Numbered from the stretch's first letter, positions 45,726 through 54,690 are shown. The stretch is 64,000 nt of DNA from Brumimicrobium mesophilum (GCF_003025005.1 NZ_PVSS01000002.1:62001-126000), one strand, 5' to 3'. Notes: generated from the sequence alone by a model not told the origin. Numbers and translations are program-made.

Positions 45726-46255
45726 CCATAGCCGTTTATAACGGTTAAGTAACGACTAGTTATCAACAGAACGTCAAAAACTAAATTCATTCCTGAAAAT
45801 GCAAACCTTCTACACCTCAATCATAGCAATACCATAGCCGTTTATAACGGTTAAGTAACGCCTAGTTATCAACAGCAAGTCAAAAACTAAATTCATTCCT
45901 GAAAATGTAAATCTTCTACACCTGAGTCATAGCAACTCCATAGCCGATTATAACGGTTAAGTAACGACTAGTTATCAACAGCAAGTCAAAAACTAAATTC
46001 ATTCCTGAAAATGCAAAACTTCTACACCTCAGTCATAGCAATACCATAGCCGTTTATAACGGTTAAGTAACGACTAGTTATCAACAGCAAGTCAAAAACT
46101 AAATTCATTTCTGAAAATGCAGACCTTCTACACCTCAGTCATAGCAACTCCATAGCCGATAATAACGGTTAAGTAACGACTAGTTATTACCTGAAAGTCA
46201 AAAACCAAGTTCTTTCCTGAAAACATAAAACCGTTCATAACGACTAAATCCTATC
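45726..46255. repeat. Five-copy 106-bp tandem repeat array
   Basis: Copies begin with CCATAGCC at 45726, 45832, 45938, 46044 and 46150, exactly 106 bp apart. Copies 1-4 are nearly identical; copy 5 diverges after its first 45 bases, and a decayed piece (ACCGTTCATAACGACTAA) follows at about 46231. The junction sequence alternates between AGCAATACCATAGCCGTTT and AGCAACTCCATAGCCGAT, so the unit of expansion was probably 212 bp. Each copy has a small inverted repeat (CCGTT/AACGG), AAGTAACGACTAGTTATCAA, and in copies 1-4 TTATCAACA. A period of 106 is not divisible by 3 and no frame stays open, so it is non-coding. It fills most of the gap 45663-46367. Confidence 0.95.
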
Positions 46256-46367
46256 GTCGATTATCAATATTTAATCGATAACGTGAAGAAAAATTTACCT
46301 AATAATTGGTAAATTTAAACCATAAATAACTATCCGTTGGTAGGTTTAGACTTATAAAATTTTATTT

Positions 46368-46850
46368 ATGAAACCCTTTTCAACTGTTCTATTCTTTTTA
46401 TTTCTTCTTATGAGTTGTTCTATTCAAAAAGATATAAGTGAAATGAAATCAAATGTTTTGAGACTTCCAATTCATCAAGCTGACTTAAATTCTCATTTCA
46501 AAAATGGAAATTACATCTTATCGATTCATGACAGTATTGGAATTTCTTTAAAGGAAAGATTTAAAAATGTACCAGATTCGGAATTCTTTAAAAAGGACAC
46601 CATAGAATTATCGCTTCTTAATCAATTTTTCGCAGCGCATCAGATCAAAAGAGAATTGAGAATATGCTTCGAAAGCAAAAAAATAAATGTCTATTCATTA
46701 TCAAATTCTGAATATTTATATAAAATAAAAAGAACCGTTTCTAAAACTAAATTTAACGATATTCACTCCTTTTACTTTTACTCAAACCCCGATGATAATG
46801 AAGAAATTCTAAATTCTCACTCCTTTAATACAGGAACACCTTCTTTTTAA
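46368..46850 (+). CDS. Putative lipoprotein
   Basis: Unrecognised protein of 160 residues with a lipoprotein signal (MKPFSTVLFFLFLLMSC). The mature part is basic and mixed alpha/beta. It starts 113 bp after the repeat array and precedes another lipoprotein gene by 20 bp; the two look like a small operon. Function unknown. Confidence 0.65.
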   Translation: MKPFSTVLFFLFLLMSCSIQKDISEMKSNVLRLPIHQADLNSHFKNGNYILSIHDSIGISLKERFKNVPDSEFFKKDTIELSLLNQFFAAHQIKRELRICFESKKINVYSLSNSEYLYKIKRTVSKTKFNDIHSFYFYSNPDDNEEILNSHSFNTGTPSF

Positions 46851-46870
46851 GGAATTCAAATTTAATTAAT

Positions 46871-47413
46871 ATGAAATTTCAACTAATTTTGCTCATACTC
46901 ATTCTTTGCAGCTGTGTATCAACAAAGAAATTAGAAAAATTAGGTCCGAACGAAGAATCTTACTCCGATTTTGAAAATTTGATTTACTCAAATTGCCCTA
47001 ATTATTTAGATAATTCTTGTGATTATCGCTTTAACTTGGTTGATCAATTAAGACTGGAAGTTTTCTCCAAGGATACATTACCGAATTGGAATCATCTCTT
47101 AGTCGAAATTCGAAAAAATAAAAAATCACTTTCCATTAATGTTATTGATGGTGATCGATTAGTAGAAAATTTCGAATTAAAGGGAAAATGGAAAAACGAT
47201 TCTTTTTATGTTCGTCGTTTTATTCGACCTATTGGAATTCCACTTTTGTTCTTCATTTATTACGAAAAAAAATTGATCTTAAAATTCCTAGAGGATGAAT
47301 TATTGGTTATAAATGGAAGATTTGAAGCTATAATTGTACTTTTTATAAGCGGGGGAATAGATCCATATTCTAGCATGAAATACGAAAGGACATCCTGTTT
47401 TTCAACCGAATAG
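46871..47413 (+). CDS. Putative lipoprotein
   Basis: Unrecognised protein of 180 residues with a lipoprotein signal (MKFQLILLILILCSC). Two Cys in YSNCPNYLDNSCDYRF may form a disulfide. The second half is beta-rich (KGKWKNDSFYVRRFIRPIG) and contains a hydrophobic stretch near residue 120. It forms a pair with the lipoprotein gene at 46368. Confidence 0.65.
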   Translation: MKFQLILLILILCSCVSTKKLEKLGPNEESYSDFENLIYSNCPNYLDNSCDYRFNLVDQLRLEVFSKDTLPNWNHLLVEIRKNKKSLSINVIDGDRLVENFELKGKWKNDSFYVRRFIRPIGIPLLFFIYYEKKLILKFLEDELLVINGRFEAIIVLFISGGIDPYSSMKYERTSCFSTE

Positions 47414-47547
47414 AATGTAATTAATCGAATAATTTTGGTCTTAATAAAAGAAAAGTGAATCCTACTTAATAATAAATTCTATTTCTTAATTTTAAGATGT
47501 CAAATTACACGGAGAGAAAAAATTAAAAATAAGAGAAAACTTAACTT

Positions 47548-47928
47548 ATGAATTCAAGATTTCAGATTACTCAATTTCAAAAAAGCAATATTCGAATCAA
47601 AAGCTTAGTGATTAAAAATGATGTAATTTGTGAATTCTACGTCAGACTTTACTCCTTTCTTGGCGCAAACCCTGCAATACATTTCGAAGGATTTACTTTT
47701 CAAATTTTAGATAATAAAAATGATTTCTCTTTTGAAGCTAGTTTAACAGGATTCGGTGCTGGTTATTTTGCAGAAGAAGACAATCCAAAAACTAAACGGA
47801 TCTTAAACGAATTCCATGAAGCACTTTATGCTAAAGATTTAGAATTAAAAGAATGTTCTTTTACCTATGAACATGATTTTGGTGAAACTAACTTTGGATA
47901 TCAGAATGGTCAATTTTTAATTAATTAG
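47548..47928 (+). CDS. Hypothetical cytoplasmic protein
   Basis: Unrecognised protein of 126 residues without signal or membrane segment, beta-rich, with a central ASLTGFGAGYFAEEDNPKTK motif. Size and composition are immunity-protein-like but no toxin is near. It is 23 bp upstream of the NAD(P)-binding protein gene. Confidence 0.55.
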   Translation: MNSRFQITQFQKSNIRIKSLVIKNDVICEFYVRLYSFLGANPAIHFEGFTFQILDNKNDFSFEASLTGFGAGYFAEEDNPKTKRILNEFHEALYAKDLELKECSFTYEHDFGETNFGYQNGQFLIN

Positions 47929-47951
47929 GTCAAAAAAAATTATTAACTATC

Positions 47952-48671
47952 ATGAAAATACTAATCGTTGGTGCAAGTGGAGCAACAGGAAAACATTTGG
48001 TTAGCCAACTCTTGTCTAAAAATAATAGCGTAAAAATTGTTGTTAGATCTCCTGAGAAGCTTCCTGTTTCCTGGAAAAACAATCTAAATCTAGAAATTAT
48101 TACAGCAAGTATTTTGGACCTCAGTGATGTACAAATGAGAGATTTAACTTCAGATATCGATGCTATTGCATCTTGCTTGGGACACACTTTGAGCTTTAAA
48201 GGTATTTACGGTAAACCTAGAAAATTAGTCACAGAGGCAGTGAGAAGATTGTGTGAATCTGTAATTTCGAACAATCCAAAAACTCAGGTTAAATTTGTTC
48301 TAATGAATACTTCTGGTAATCGGAACAGAGATTTAGACGAAACTATTGGTTTTGCAGAGAAACTCGTTGTTGGAACTTTGAGGCTTTTGCTTCCTCCACA
48401 TAGTGATAATGAAAATGCAGCTGATTATCTTAGAACGAAAATTGGTCAGGAGAATAAAAATATAGAATGGACAGCTGTTCGTCCAGATAGTTTGATTAAT
48501 GATGATAAAATCACACCTTATCAAATTCACCCTTCTCCAATTCGAAGTGCCATTTTTAACGCTGGAAAAGTCAGTAGAATAAATGTTGCACATTTTATGT
48601 CACTTTTAATCCTAGAAAATGCTTTATGGAATAAATGGAAAGGAAAAATGCCTTTGATTTACAATAAATAA
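47952..48671 (+). CDS. NAD(P)H-binding oxidoreductase of the NmrA/SDR-like type
   Basis: Protein of 239 residues with an N-terminal Rossmann motif ILIVGASGATGKHLVSQLL and later KFVLMNTSGNRNRDLDE and IEWTAVRPDSLIND, as in atypical short-chain dehydrogenases that bind NAD(P)H. The usual Tyr-x3-Lys catalytic pair is not evident. Substrate unknown. It lies in the plus-strand accessory run. Confidence 0.8.
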   Translation: MKILIVGASGATGKHLVSQLLSKNNSVKIVVRSPEKLPVSWKNNLNLEIITASILDLSDVQMRDLTSDIDAIASCLGHTLSFKGIYGKPRKLVTEAVRRLCESVISNNPKTQVKFVLMNTSGNRNRDLDETIGFAEKLVVGTLRLLLPPHSDNENAADYLRTKIGQENKNIEWTAVRPDSLINDDKITPYQIHPSPIRSAIFNAGKVSRINVAHFMSLLILENALWNKWKGKMPLIYNK

Positions 48672-48734
48672 AATTAAAATGAAGTTTTGTAGTCTGTTTA
48701 CCGCTAGAAATCAATTTTAAAATAGATAAATACG

Positions 48735-49370
48735 ATGAAAATAAAGTTTTTTATAATTGCTCTTCTTATTGCAACTAACGTAGCTTGTAATGGGATTCCT
48801 GAAACACAAAACAATGTAGGTGCAGCAGAAGTAGTTCAAAATCAAACTCCAGAGGTTTTGGATGAAAAAGCTGATTATGGACTTAGTTCTATTTCTAGAA
48901 AGAAGAATTATGACATCATTTCTAAATTGTATAATGAAGCAATGGAGAAAAATTCAAAGTTGAATCAAGTCAATGAGAAAATTCTTAAAATGTATAATTA
49001 TGAAAATGATAGCCTCAAACCATATTCAAAATATACTGCCACAAATGAGCGCTATTGGTTGTCAGTTAAGCAGCTAATCAGAAATATTCATGATTCAATT
49101 TTAAGGGAATCAACAGAAGAAACCTTCGAGTTGCTTGAAAGAAATTATCAATCAAAAATGGCTACTTACGAACAAAAATTGGAAACGATAAATGAAAAAT
49201 CTATTTCACTGAAGGATCAACTTTTGTTAATGAAACTGTTTATTACAGCGCCAATGATGAAGAATTATCAAGTAAATGAACTTCCGCCAATAAAAGCTTT
49301 GGAAAATATTATCCAAGAATATGATAGTTTGATTAATGAATCTGAAGAAATTATTCACCCAAAGAAATAA
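48735..49370 (+). CDS. Putative helical lipoprotein
   Basis: Unrecognised protein of 211 residues with a lipoprotein signal (MKIKFFIIALLIATNVAC). The mature part is almost wholly helical and charged, likely a coiled-coil bundle (KNYDIISKLYNEAMEKNSKL, YQSKMATYEQKLETINEK). It is 31 bp upstream of the esterase-like gene, suggesting an operon. Confidence 0.65.
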   Translation: MKIKFFIIALLIATNVACNGIPETQNNVGAAEVVQNQTPEVLDEKADYGLSSISRKKNYDIISKLYNEAMEKNSKLNQVNEKILKMYNYENDSLKPYSKYTATNERYWLSVKQLIRNIHDSILRESTEETFELLERNYQSKMATYEQKLETINEKSISLKDQLLLMKLFITAPMMKNYQVNELPPIKALENIIQEYDSLINESEEIIHPKK

Positions 49371-49401
49371 GCCGCTATACTTTACTTTAACACCTATAAA
49401 C

Positions 49402-50571
49402 ATGAAAATTGCTTTAACCCTTTTCTTAGCGATATTTATTACTTCTACTCGAGTTATCGCACAGGAATACGAAAGTTATAATAAGCTTTTGGATACAACC
49501 ATTTCCTCTAAGTTTCTTGGTTTCGATAAAAACATTTCAATCACTGTTCCTTATGAATGGCAGAAAAATATGGATCGTAAATTTCCTTTGATTGTAATTT
49601 TTGATCGTCAAAATCCAAGAAGTCATAATTACATCATCAACACCATTGACTATTTGACAAGCAATGACCAAATGCCTTCTTCAATTATAATCAGCATTGA
49701 ATCTGAGCACATATTTAGATATAACGAAACTTCTCACTCTAATTACAATAGCGAAGCACAAGCTTCAGACAACGAAAAATTCATATTTGATGAAATTATT
49801 CCAATGGCGGAAAATGATTTAAACGCTTCGGATTATAGGATTTTAATTGGACATTCAAGATATGGCTATTTTACAACTTCTTTATTATTTTCTCAATTAG
49901 ACGATGTTGATGCAATCATTTCACTAAGTCCATTTTTCACTCAAAAAAACGTAGATTTCACCGATTCTATTCAAAATTTAGCTGATTATCAATCTAAATC
50001 CACTAAATATTACCGATTTGGAATTGGAGGAGATTACCCAGCAGATTATCATAAAATGGACTCTTCACTTCAAGGGTTTCAAAACGCTTCCATTAATTCA
50101 AAAGGATTGTTGTTTAAGGAAGCGGGTCATAACGCTACACCAGGTTTAATAATTGCTCCAGCATTATACGAAATTTTTGAAGAATGGGCCAAAAGTCAAA
50201 ACAAGTACTTTTCTAATGACTATGACAAAATTGAAGAATTCAACAAGTTTGAAAATGAAGTAATCGATCATTATGGAAGTAAAATCGATTTTTCTTTGGG
50301 AATTTTGAATGGTAAAGGTTGGTTTTTCTATAACGAGGAAAGATACAACAAAGCCATTGAAGCATGGGAAATTCAATTAAAATCGTATCCTAATTTTTCT
50401 GAAACTCATCTTTATATTTTAGATGCAAAAATGATGATGAACAAAGATTTACCAAAGGAAGAAATCGATGAAAGCATTCATTTTTTTAAAAATGAACTGG
50501 AAAAATCAGAGTTCTATTCTAATGAAGAAAAAATTAAACTTTTAAAGGAAGTTGAAACAGAATTTAAGTAG
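49402..50571 (+). CDS. Exported alpha/beta-hydrolase (esterase D-like) with helical C-terminus
   Basis: Protein of 389 residues. From ATG 49402 a signal peptide (MKIALTLFLAIFITSTRVIA) precedes an alpha/beta hydrolase of the putative-esterase family: FDRQNPRSHNYIIN, SSIIISIES-like and the nucleophile elbow ILIGHSRYGYFT near residue 155, with HNATP (candidate His) near residue 235. The elbow is G-H-S-R-Y-G rather than the usual GHSxGG. After ~250 there is a TPR-like helical tail (LGILNGKGWFFYNEERYNKA). Such proteins hydrolyse esters, for example of siderophores; substrate unknown. Confidence 0.8.
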   Translation: MKIALTLFLAIFITSTRVIAQEYESYNKLLDTTISSKFLGFDKNISITVPYEWQKNMDRKFPLIVIFDRQNPRSHNYIINTIDYLTSNDQMPSSIIISIESEHIFRYNETSHSNYNSEAQASDNEKFIFDEIIPMAENDLNASDYRILIGHSRYGYFTTSLLFSQLDDVDAIISLSPFFTQKNVDFTDSIQNLADYQSKSTKYYRFGIGGDYPADYHKMDSSLQGFQNASINSKGLLFKEAGHNATPGLIIAPALYEIFEEWAKSQNKYFSNDYDKIEEFNKFENEVIDHYGSKIDFSLGILNGKGWFFYNEERYNKAIEAWEIQLKSYPNFSETHLYILDAKMMMNKDLPKEEIDESIHFFKNELEKSEFYSNEEKIKLLKEVETEFK

Positions 50572-50603
50572 AGCAAGAATTTAATTTACTGAACATAAAG
50601 AAC

Positions 50604-51212
50604 ATGACAGAAATTTGGGAATCGATTTTTCAAAATAATAAAGAAATGTGGGGATTAGAACCCACTCCTTCTACTCTAATGGCTAAAGATTTTTTCGTGG
50701 CAAAAGAAATCAAAAACATTCTTATTCCTGGATTTGGTTATGGTAGAAATGCGCAAGTATTCATCGAAAATGGAATAAAAGTTACAGGAATTGAAATTTC
50801 CAAAACAGCCATAGAGAAATCGAAAATTCACTTTGGTTCCGACACAATAATCTATCATGGATCAGTAGCTGAAATGCCTTTTGATGATAAGAAATATCAA
50901 GGGATTTACAGTTATTCCTTGATTCATTTATTGGATAAGTCTGCAAGGCAAAAGTTAATCCGAGATTGCTATAATCAACTTGAAGCTGGTGGAATTATGA
51001 TGTTCGTGGCAATTTCAAAAAAAGCCACGACCTACAAAACGGGAACTTTCATAAGTACCGATAGATATGAAATTCACAAAGGAATAAAAATGTTTTTCTA
51101 TGATGAAGAATCAATCAAAATAGAATTTGAAAATTATGGACTAATTGAAATCAGTGAAATTGAAGAAGATTTTCCTTTTTATATAGTAAAATGCATGAAA
51201 AAATCCAGTTGA
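50604..51212 (+). CDS. Class I SAM-dependent methyltransferase
   Basis: Protein of 202 residues with SAM-binding motif I ILIPGFGYGRNAQVFIENGI near residue 38, VTGIEIS (acidic end of strand 2), YHGSVAEMPFDDKKYQGIYS and GGIMMFVAIS. This is the TehB-like/methyltransferase-11 pattern. Substrate unknown; the N-terminus IWESIFQNNKEMWGLEPTPS is typical of a Bacteroidota group. Cytoplasmic. Confidence 0.85.
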   Translation: MTEIWESIFQNNKEMWGLEPTPSTLMAKDFFVAKEIKNILIPGFGYGRNAQVFIENGIKVTGIEISKTAIEKSKIHFGSDTIIYHGSVAEMPFDDKKYQGIYSYSLIHLLDKSARQKLIRDCYNQLEAGGIMMFVAISKKATTYKTGTFISTDRYEIHKGIKMFFYDEESIKIEFENYGLIEISEIEEDFPFYIVKCMKKSS

Positions 51213-51236
51213 GATTAAAAATCACTCAATCATCCT

Positions 51237-51244
51237 TAAATTTG
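51237..51244 (+). promoter_or_regulatory. -7 box abutting the gene at 51249
   Basis: TAAATTTG fits TAnnTTTG and ends exactly 4 nt before the ATG at 51249, the same spacing as at 25300 and 43005. Confidence 0.55.
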
Positions 51245-51248
51245 AAGT

Positions 51249-51737
51249 ATGAAAATAGAATCGATTGCTACCATTAAAAAAGAATTAAAACATCTTTCTA
51301 AGGATGAACTTTTGGAGTTGTGCTTGCGTTTGGGGAAATTCAAAAAAGAGAATAAGGCAATGTTAACGTATTTGCTTTTTCTTTCTGAAAATGAAAACAG
51401 TTATATCGAAAGTGTTAAATCTACTTTGGATGAACTATTTGAAGAAATGAACACAAATAGTTATTTCTTCATGAAGAAGACTATTCGAAAAATCTTAAGA
51501 CAAATTAGAGTTTATAGTAAATATTCATCTGAAAAATCAACCGAAGTTGAACTCCTCCTCTATTTTTGTGATCGTTTGTCGACCTTAAAACCATCGATTT
51601 TTTATAACACCACTTTAACCAATTTATATGAAAGACAAATTGAATCCATCCGTAAAAAAGTGAGTGTTTTACACGAGGATTTACAATTTGACTATAATGA
51701 GAAATTGGATGAGTTGGATGAAAAGTATGAGGAGTAG
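51249..51737 (+). CDS. Conserved helical hypothetical protein (possibly DUF6155-like)
   Basis: Cytoplasmic protein of 162 residues, helical, starting IESIATIKKELKHLSKDELL and GKFKKENKAMLTYLLF, a pattern I associate with a conserved Bacteroidota family; the DUF6155 name is a guess. No catalytic motif seen. The gap downstream (51738-51990) holds nothing supported. Confidence 0.6.
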   Translation: MKIESIATIKKELKHLSKDELLELCLRLGKFKKENKAMLTYLLFLSENENSYIESVKSTLDELFEEMNTNSYFFMKKTIRKILRQIRVYSKYSSEKSTEVELLLYFCDRLSTLKPSIFYNTTLTNLYERQIESIRKKVSVLHEDLQFDYNEKLDELDEKYEE

Positions 51738-51990
51738 CCTTAAAAGGAGAATTTTAAACTCATATAAAAAAACACTTTTAATCCTGCCATAATTGAAACT
51801 TTTACTACGTAGAGCAAAATATCGACATGAACAACCTCATGGATTCACAAATCAATATTCATAATAGATCTGAAAATGAGCAGAATATGATTTGGGCCGA
51901 AGAAAGATTAATAGAATGAATAATTTCGAGAATATTTTCAGTTTAATACAAGTAATTTTTCATCCAACTATAACATCAAAACAATAAAAC

Positions 51991-52584
51991 ATGAAAAACC
52001 TATTGAATACAGTTTTTATGAGTATTTTCTTCATTGGAATATCTTCCAGCCAAGACGAATTGAAAATCGCTGAATTTGAAAAACTATGTAATTCCAATGG
52101 CTTGCAGTTTAAAATGCCAGATGGCTACAAGGTGGCAGATGTGAAAACCAATGGAGACTTAAACTACTCTTTTGCTGTAATAAATGCTGACTCTTCGATG
52201 GAAATTAGATATACCATTTGGTCATTAAAACCTGCCATTGAAGAATATGAAAAATCCTTAAAAGATGAAAACTCTATTATGATTCCGCCCAATAATATTT
52301 ATAAAGGGCGAATTCAAGCCAATGTTTTAAATATGACAGGTGGAAAAATGTACAATATTGGTGCTTTTCCTCCTCTGGCAGTTCAAGAAGAATTTAATGC
52401 TAATAATGGAGGTTCTTGTTTTTTAGAATTTAACAGCGAGTTCGGAAAAGGATACAAATATGGTCAATTTATTTACCTCCACAAAGATGATAAAGCCGAT
52501 GCAATTGTAACATTTATGAGCAACAATAAAGAAACTCATGCTGATTTAATGATGGTTGGATTTCATTCATTGACATTTAAGTAA
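51991..52584 (+). CDS. Exported hypothetical protein
   Basis: Unrecognised protein of 197 residues with a signal peptide (MKNLLNTVFMSIFFIGISSS) and a beta-rich mature region containing FKMPDGYKVADVKTNGDL and TFMSNNKETHADLMMVGFHS. Probably periplasmic. Function unknown; 51 bp upstream of another exported-protein gene. Confidence 0.65.
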   Translation: MKNLLNTVFMSIFFIGISSSQDELKIAEFEKLCNSNGLQFKMPDGYKVADVKTNGDLNYSFAVINADSSMEIRYTIWSLKPAIEEYEKSLKDENSIMIPPNNIYKGRIQANVLNMTGGKMYNIGAFPPLAVQEEFNANNGGSCFLEFNSEFGKGYKYGQFIYLHKDDKADAIVTFMSNNKETHADLMMVGFHSLTFK

Positions 52585-52635
52585 AACGCAAACCAAAATA
52601 TCGAAACAAAACCATTTAATCCACAAATTTAAAGT

Positions 52636-53316
52636 ATGCACATCAATCGAATAACAATTCTAATAACTTGCCTAATTCTCATTAATAATATTGTCTTCGC
52701 TCAAGAAAATGTAATTTTTTTTGAAGGTCAAATTGTTTATGATATTGATTACAAGCCATACGAGCAAAATTTTTCTTCCGAAAGATTAAAAGAAATGATC
52801 GGATCAAGAATGATTCTCACATTTAAAGATGGAAACTTCAAAAAAGAATTCTTCTCTTCTGATGGAAGTAAATTAAGCGAAAGAACATTAAGCTTAAAGG
52901 ATAAAAAACTTTACTCGAAAAGTAATGATTCAGACACAGTGTTATGGATAGATATTACAGTAACCTCCACGAAAGTCACTTTTGAAAAATTGAAAGATAG
53001 CGTTGTATTCGAGTATCCTTGTACAATTATCAGTACAAAGACTGTCGTTACCTTCGATAATGAAATCTATAATGTTGCTGCTTTATATAATTACGCTAAG
53101 GATTTACCTATTAATCCTGAATGGTATGTTGATTTCAAGGAAGGAAATTTTTATGAAATAATGAAAGTTGGAAAAGGAATAGCTGTAAGAGAAGTAAATA
53201 AAGGTTTATTTTGGGAACAAAAATTAGAAATGCGTTCAATTTCCCATAGAAAAGTAAAAAATTCAGAAATTAAGGTGAAATTGAATAAGAAATCGGCATT
53301 AAAAGAGTTAAAATAA
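52636..53316 (+). CDS. Exported protein, GLPGLI/DUF4412-like
   Basis: Protein of 226 residues with a signal peptide (MHINRITILITCLILINNIV). The mature part starts VIFFEGQIVYDIDYKP and has a TLSLKDKKLYSKSND beta-pattern like DUF4412/GLPGLI-type envelope proteins. It ends with a basic tail. Function unknown. A pair with the exported protein at 51991 seems likely. Confidence 0.65.
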   Translation: MHINRITILITCLILINNIVFAQENVIFFEGQIVYDIDYKPYEQNFSSERLKEMIGSRMILTFKDGNFKKEFFSSDGSKLSERTLSLKDKKLYSKSNDSDTVLWIDITVTSTKVTFEKLKDSVVFEYPCTIISTKTVVTFDNEIYNVAALYNYAKDLPINPEWYVDFKEGNFYEIMKVGKGIAVREVNKGLFWEQKLEMRSISHRKVKNSEIKVKLNKKSALKELK

Positions 53317-53372
53317 TGTTCATTTAAAACAATTAATTCCAACTAAAAATTATCAATCACAAAATATATAAT

Positions 53373-54125
53373 TTGAACGTTTTTAAAATAGTTATTGGGT
53401 TTATTTTGCTTATTTCTTCCGGAGCTGAATATGTAAATGCAGGAAGACAAATTGGATCTTTCTATTCTCCCGTGATAATCTTCATGTGTCTTTTATCAAT
53501 TTTAGCGGGAACCTGGCTAATAGGAAGTGGTTTTACAATTAAAAAGTTTAAATTTAAGTCTGTCAATTTCATAAAATTCTTAATTATTTCAATTGTTACT
53601 TTTGCTTCTTCTGCAATTTTCAATTTAGGTTCAGAAAGAACTCCATCTCATTTTATTAAGATCAATGGGCTTGAAATTCCTCTAGGAAATTGTATAATTG
53701 GAAACAAAAACATAATTCCTGATTTAGAGGAAAGAAAAGAGTATTGTAAATGTTTCGTTGAAAAAATTACAAATCAGCCTGAATTGAGGCAAAAATTCAA
53801 AAATCAGCTTGAAAACAATAAGGTTTTAGATGTTATCCAAGATGTGTATTCCAAGCCGAGTTACTCCTATTTAAAAATTGAGGATTGTATTAAATCAATC
53901 GAAATGAAATGGACAGACAAGCTTGTCAATTCAATGAAAAGTAACTGGAAAAAGCAGTTAACTGGAACTGAATTCGAAGAAACTAATGATATAGATTTAT
54001 ATTGCGATTGCTTAGCAGATGAATATCAAAAGTTTCCTTTAGATGTTGTAACAAAAGACAATTTTTTCGAAAGCGACAAAGCTAGCGATATAATGGATAA
54101 GTGTTCAGATCAATCCATTCGGTAA
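53373..54125 (+). CDS. Membrane-anchored hypothetical protein
   Basis: Unrecognised protein of 250 residues with three hydrophobic segments (about residues 4-18, 30-50, 65-82), then a soluble domain with paired cysteine motifs (EYCKCFVEKITN near residue 122, and DLYCDCLADEY near residue 210), repeated in a similar helical context, so possibly a duplicated Cys-rich helical domain. The start is TTG at 53373; the first in-frame ATG (about residue 38) would remove the first hydrophobic segment. Confidence 0.6.
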   Translation: MNVFKIVIGFILLISSGAEYVNAGRQIGSFYSPVIIFMCLLSILAGTWLIGSGFTIKKFKFKSVNFIKFLIISIVTFASSAIFNLGSERTPSHFIKINGLEIPLGNCIIGNKNIIPDLEERKEYCKCFVEKITNQPELRQKFKNQLENNKVLDVIQDVYSKPSYSYLKIEDCIKSIEMKWTDKLVNSMKSNWKKQLTGTEFEETNDIDLYCDCLADEYQKFPLDVVTKDNFFESDKASDIMDKCSDQSIR

Positions 54126-54250
54126 TTTTGGATATTGTAACGAAGCCAGATCATGCTTTACTTAGAAGACATTTCTCATCAAGAATAAAACAAACATTAT
54201 CTTAGTACTATTATGAGTGAACATTGAATCAAAATAGCTACTGAAATAGC

Positions 54251-54275
54251 GCTTTCAAACCTGATGTTTGAAAGC
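54251..54275. repeat. Perfect 10-bp hairpin
   Basis: GCTTTCAAAC and GTTTGAAAGC flank a 5-nt loop (CTGAT). There is no T-run on either side, so it is a weak terminator at best; an operator or RNA stem for the downstream small membrane protein is possible. It is in the gap 54126-54319. Confidence 0.5.
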
Positions 54276-54319
54276 CATGATAAATCAGAACAAATTCTAA
54301 TTGAATAAAAAATATATTA

Positions 54320-54592
54320 ATGAAACAATTAACCAACAGAAATCTAATTATTATCAATTTTTCAATAGTGCTTTATTTCCTATTGCTATGGTTAATAGCA
54401 CATTATGAAATTCATCATGTATTAATAGGAGTTTTTAGCGAACTATTGACAATGCCATTTTTAATAGCGCAAATAATATTTCTATTTCTAAGCATAAAAT
54501 ATTTGATCAACAATGAAATCCGTATTCTTTTAGTAGGGAGTATTCTGCTGCTCCTCATTTGTTCTACTTTAACAATTGGAAGCTTGTTTTAA
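54320..54592 (+). CDS. Small integral membrane protein (90 aa)
   Basis: A 90-residue protein made almost wholly of three hydrophobic segments (about residues 8-28, 35-58 and 65-88) separated by short turns. No motif is recognised. It is flanked by an upstream hairpin (54251-54275). Function unknown; a membrane-protein regulator or a three-helix small protein. Confidence 0.6.
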   Translation: MKQLTNRNLIIINFSIVLYFLLLWLIAHYEIHHVLIGVFSELLTMPFLIAQIIFLFLSIKYLINNEIRILLVGSILLLLICSTLTIGSLF

Positions 54593-54690
54593 ACTCAGGA
54601 ATATCTCACTATAAATAAATAGTAGATTAATTCTTCCCAATTTTCAATTTCAAAACTTATTAACTACTTTTAATTACCAAACGTTTAATT

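Noticed and set aside
45726-46255. CRISPR array or integron attC sites
   Set aside because: The repeats are contiguous with no variable spacers, so not CRISPR. GTTAAGT resembles an attC R' core, but no RYYYAAC partner fits and there are no cassette ORFs between copies, so not an integron.
51828-51920. Plus-strand 30-residue ORF in the 51738-51990 gap
   Set aside because: Too short, with no terminator, conserved motif or coupling to support it.
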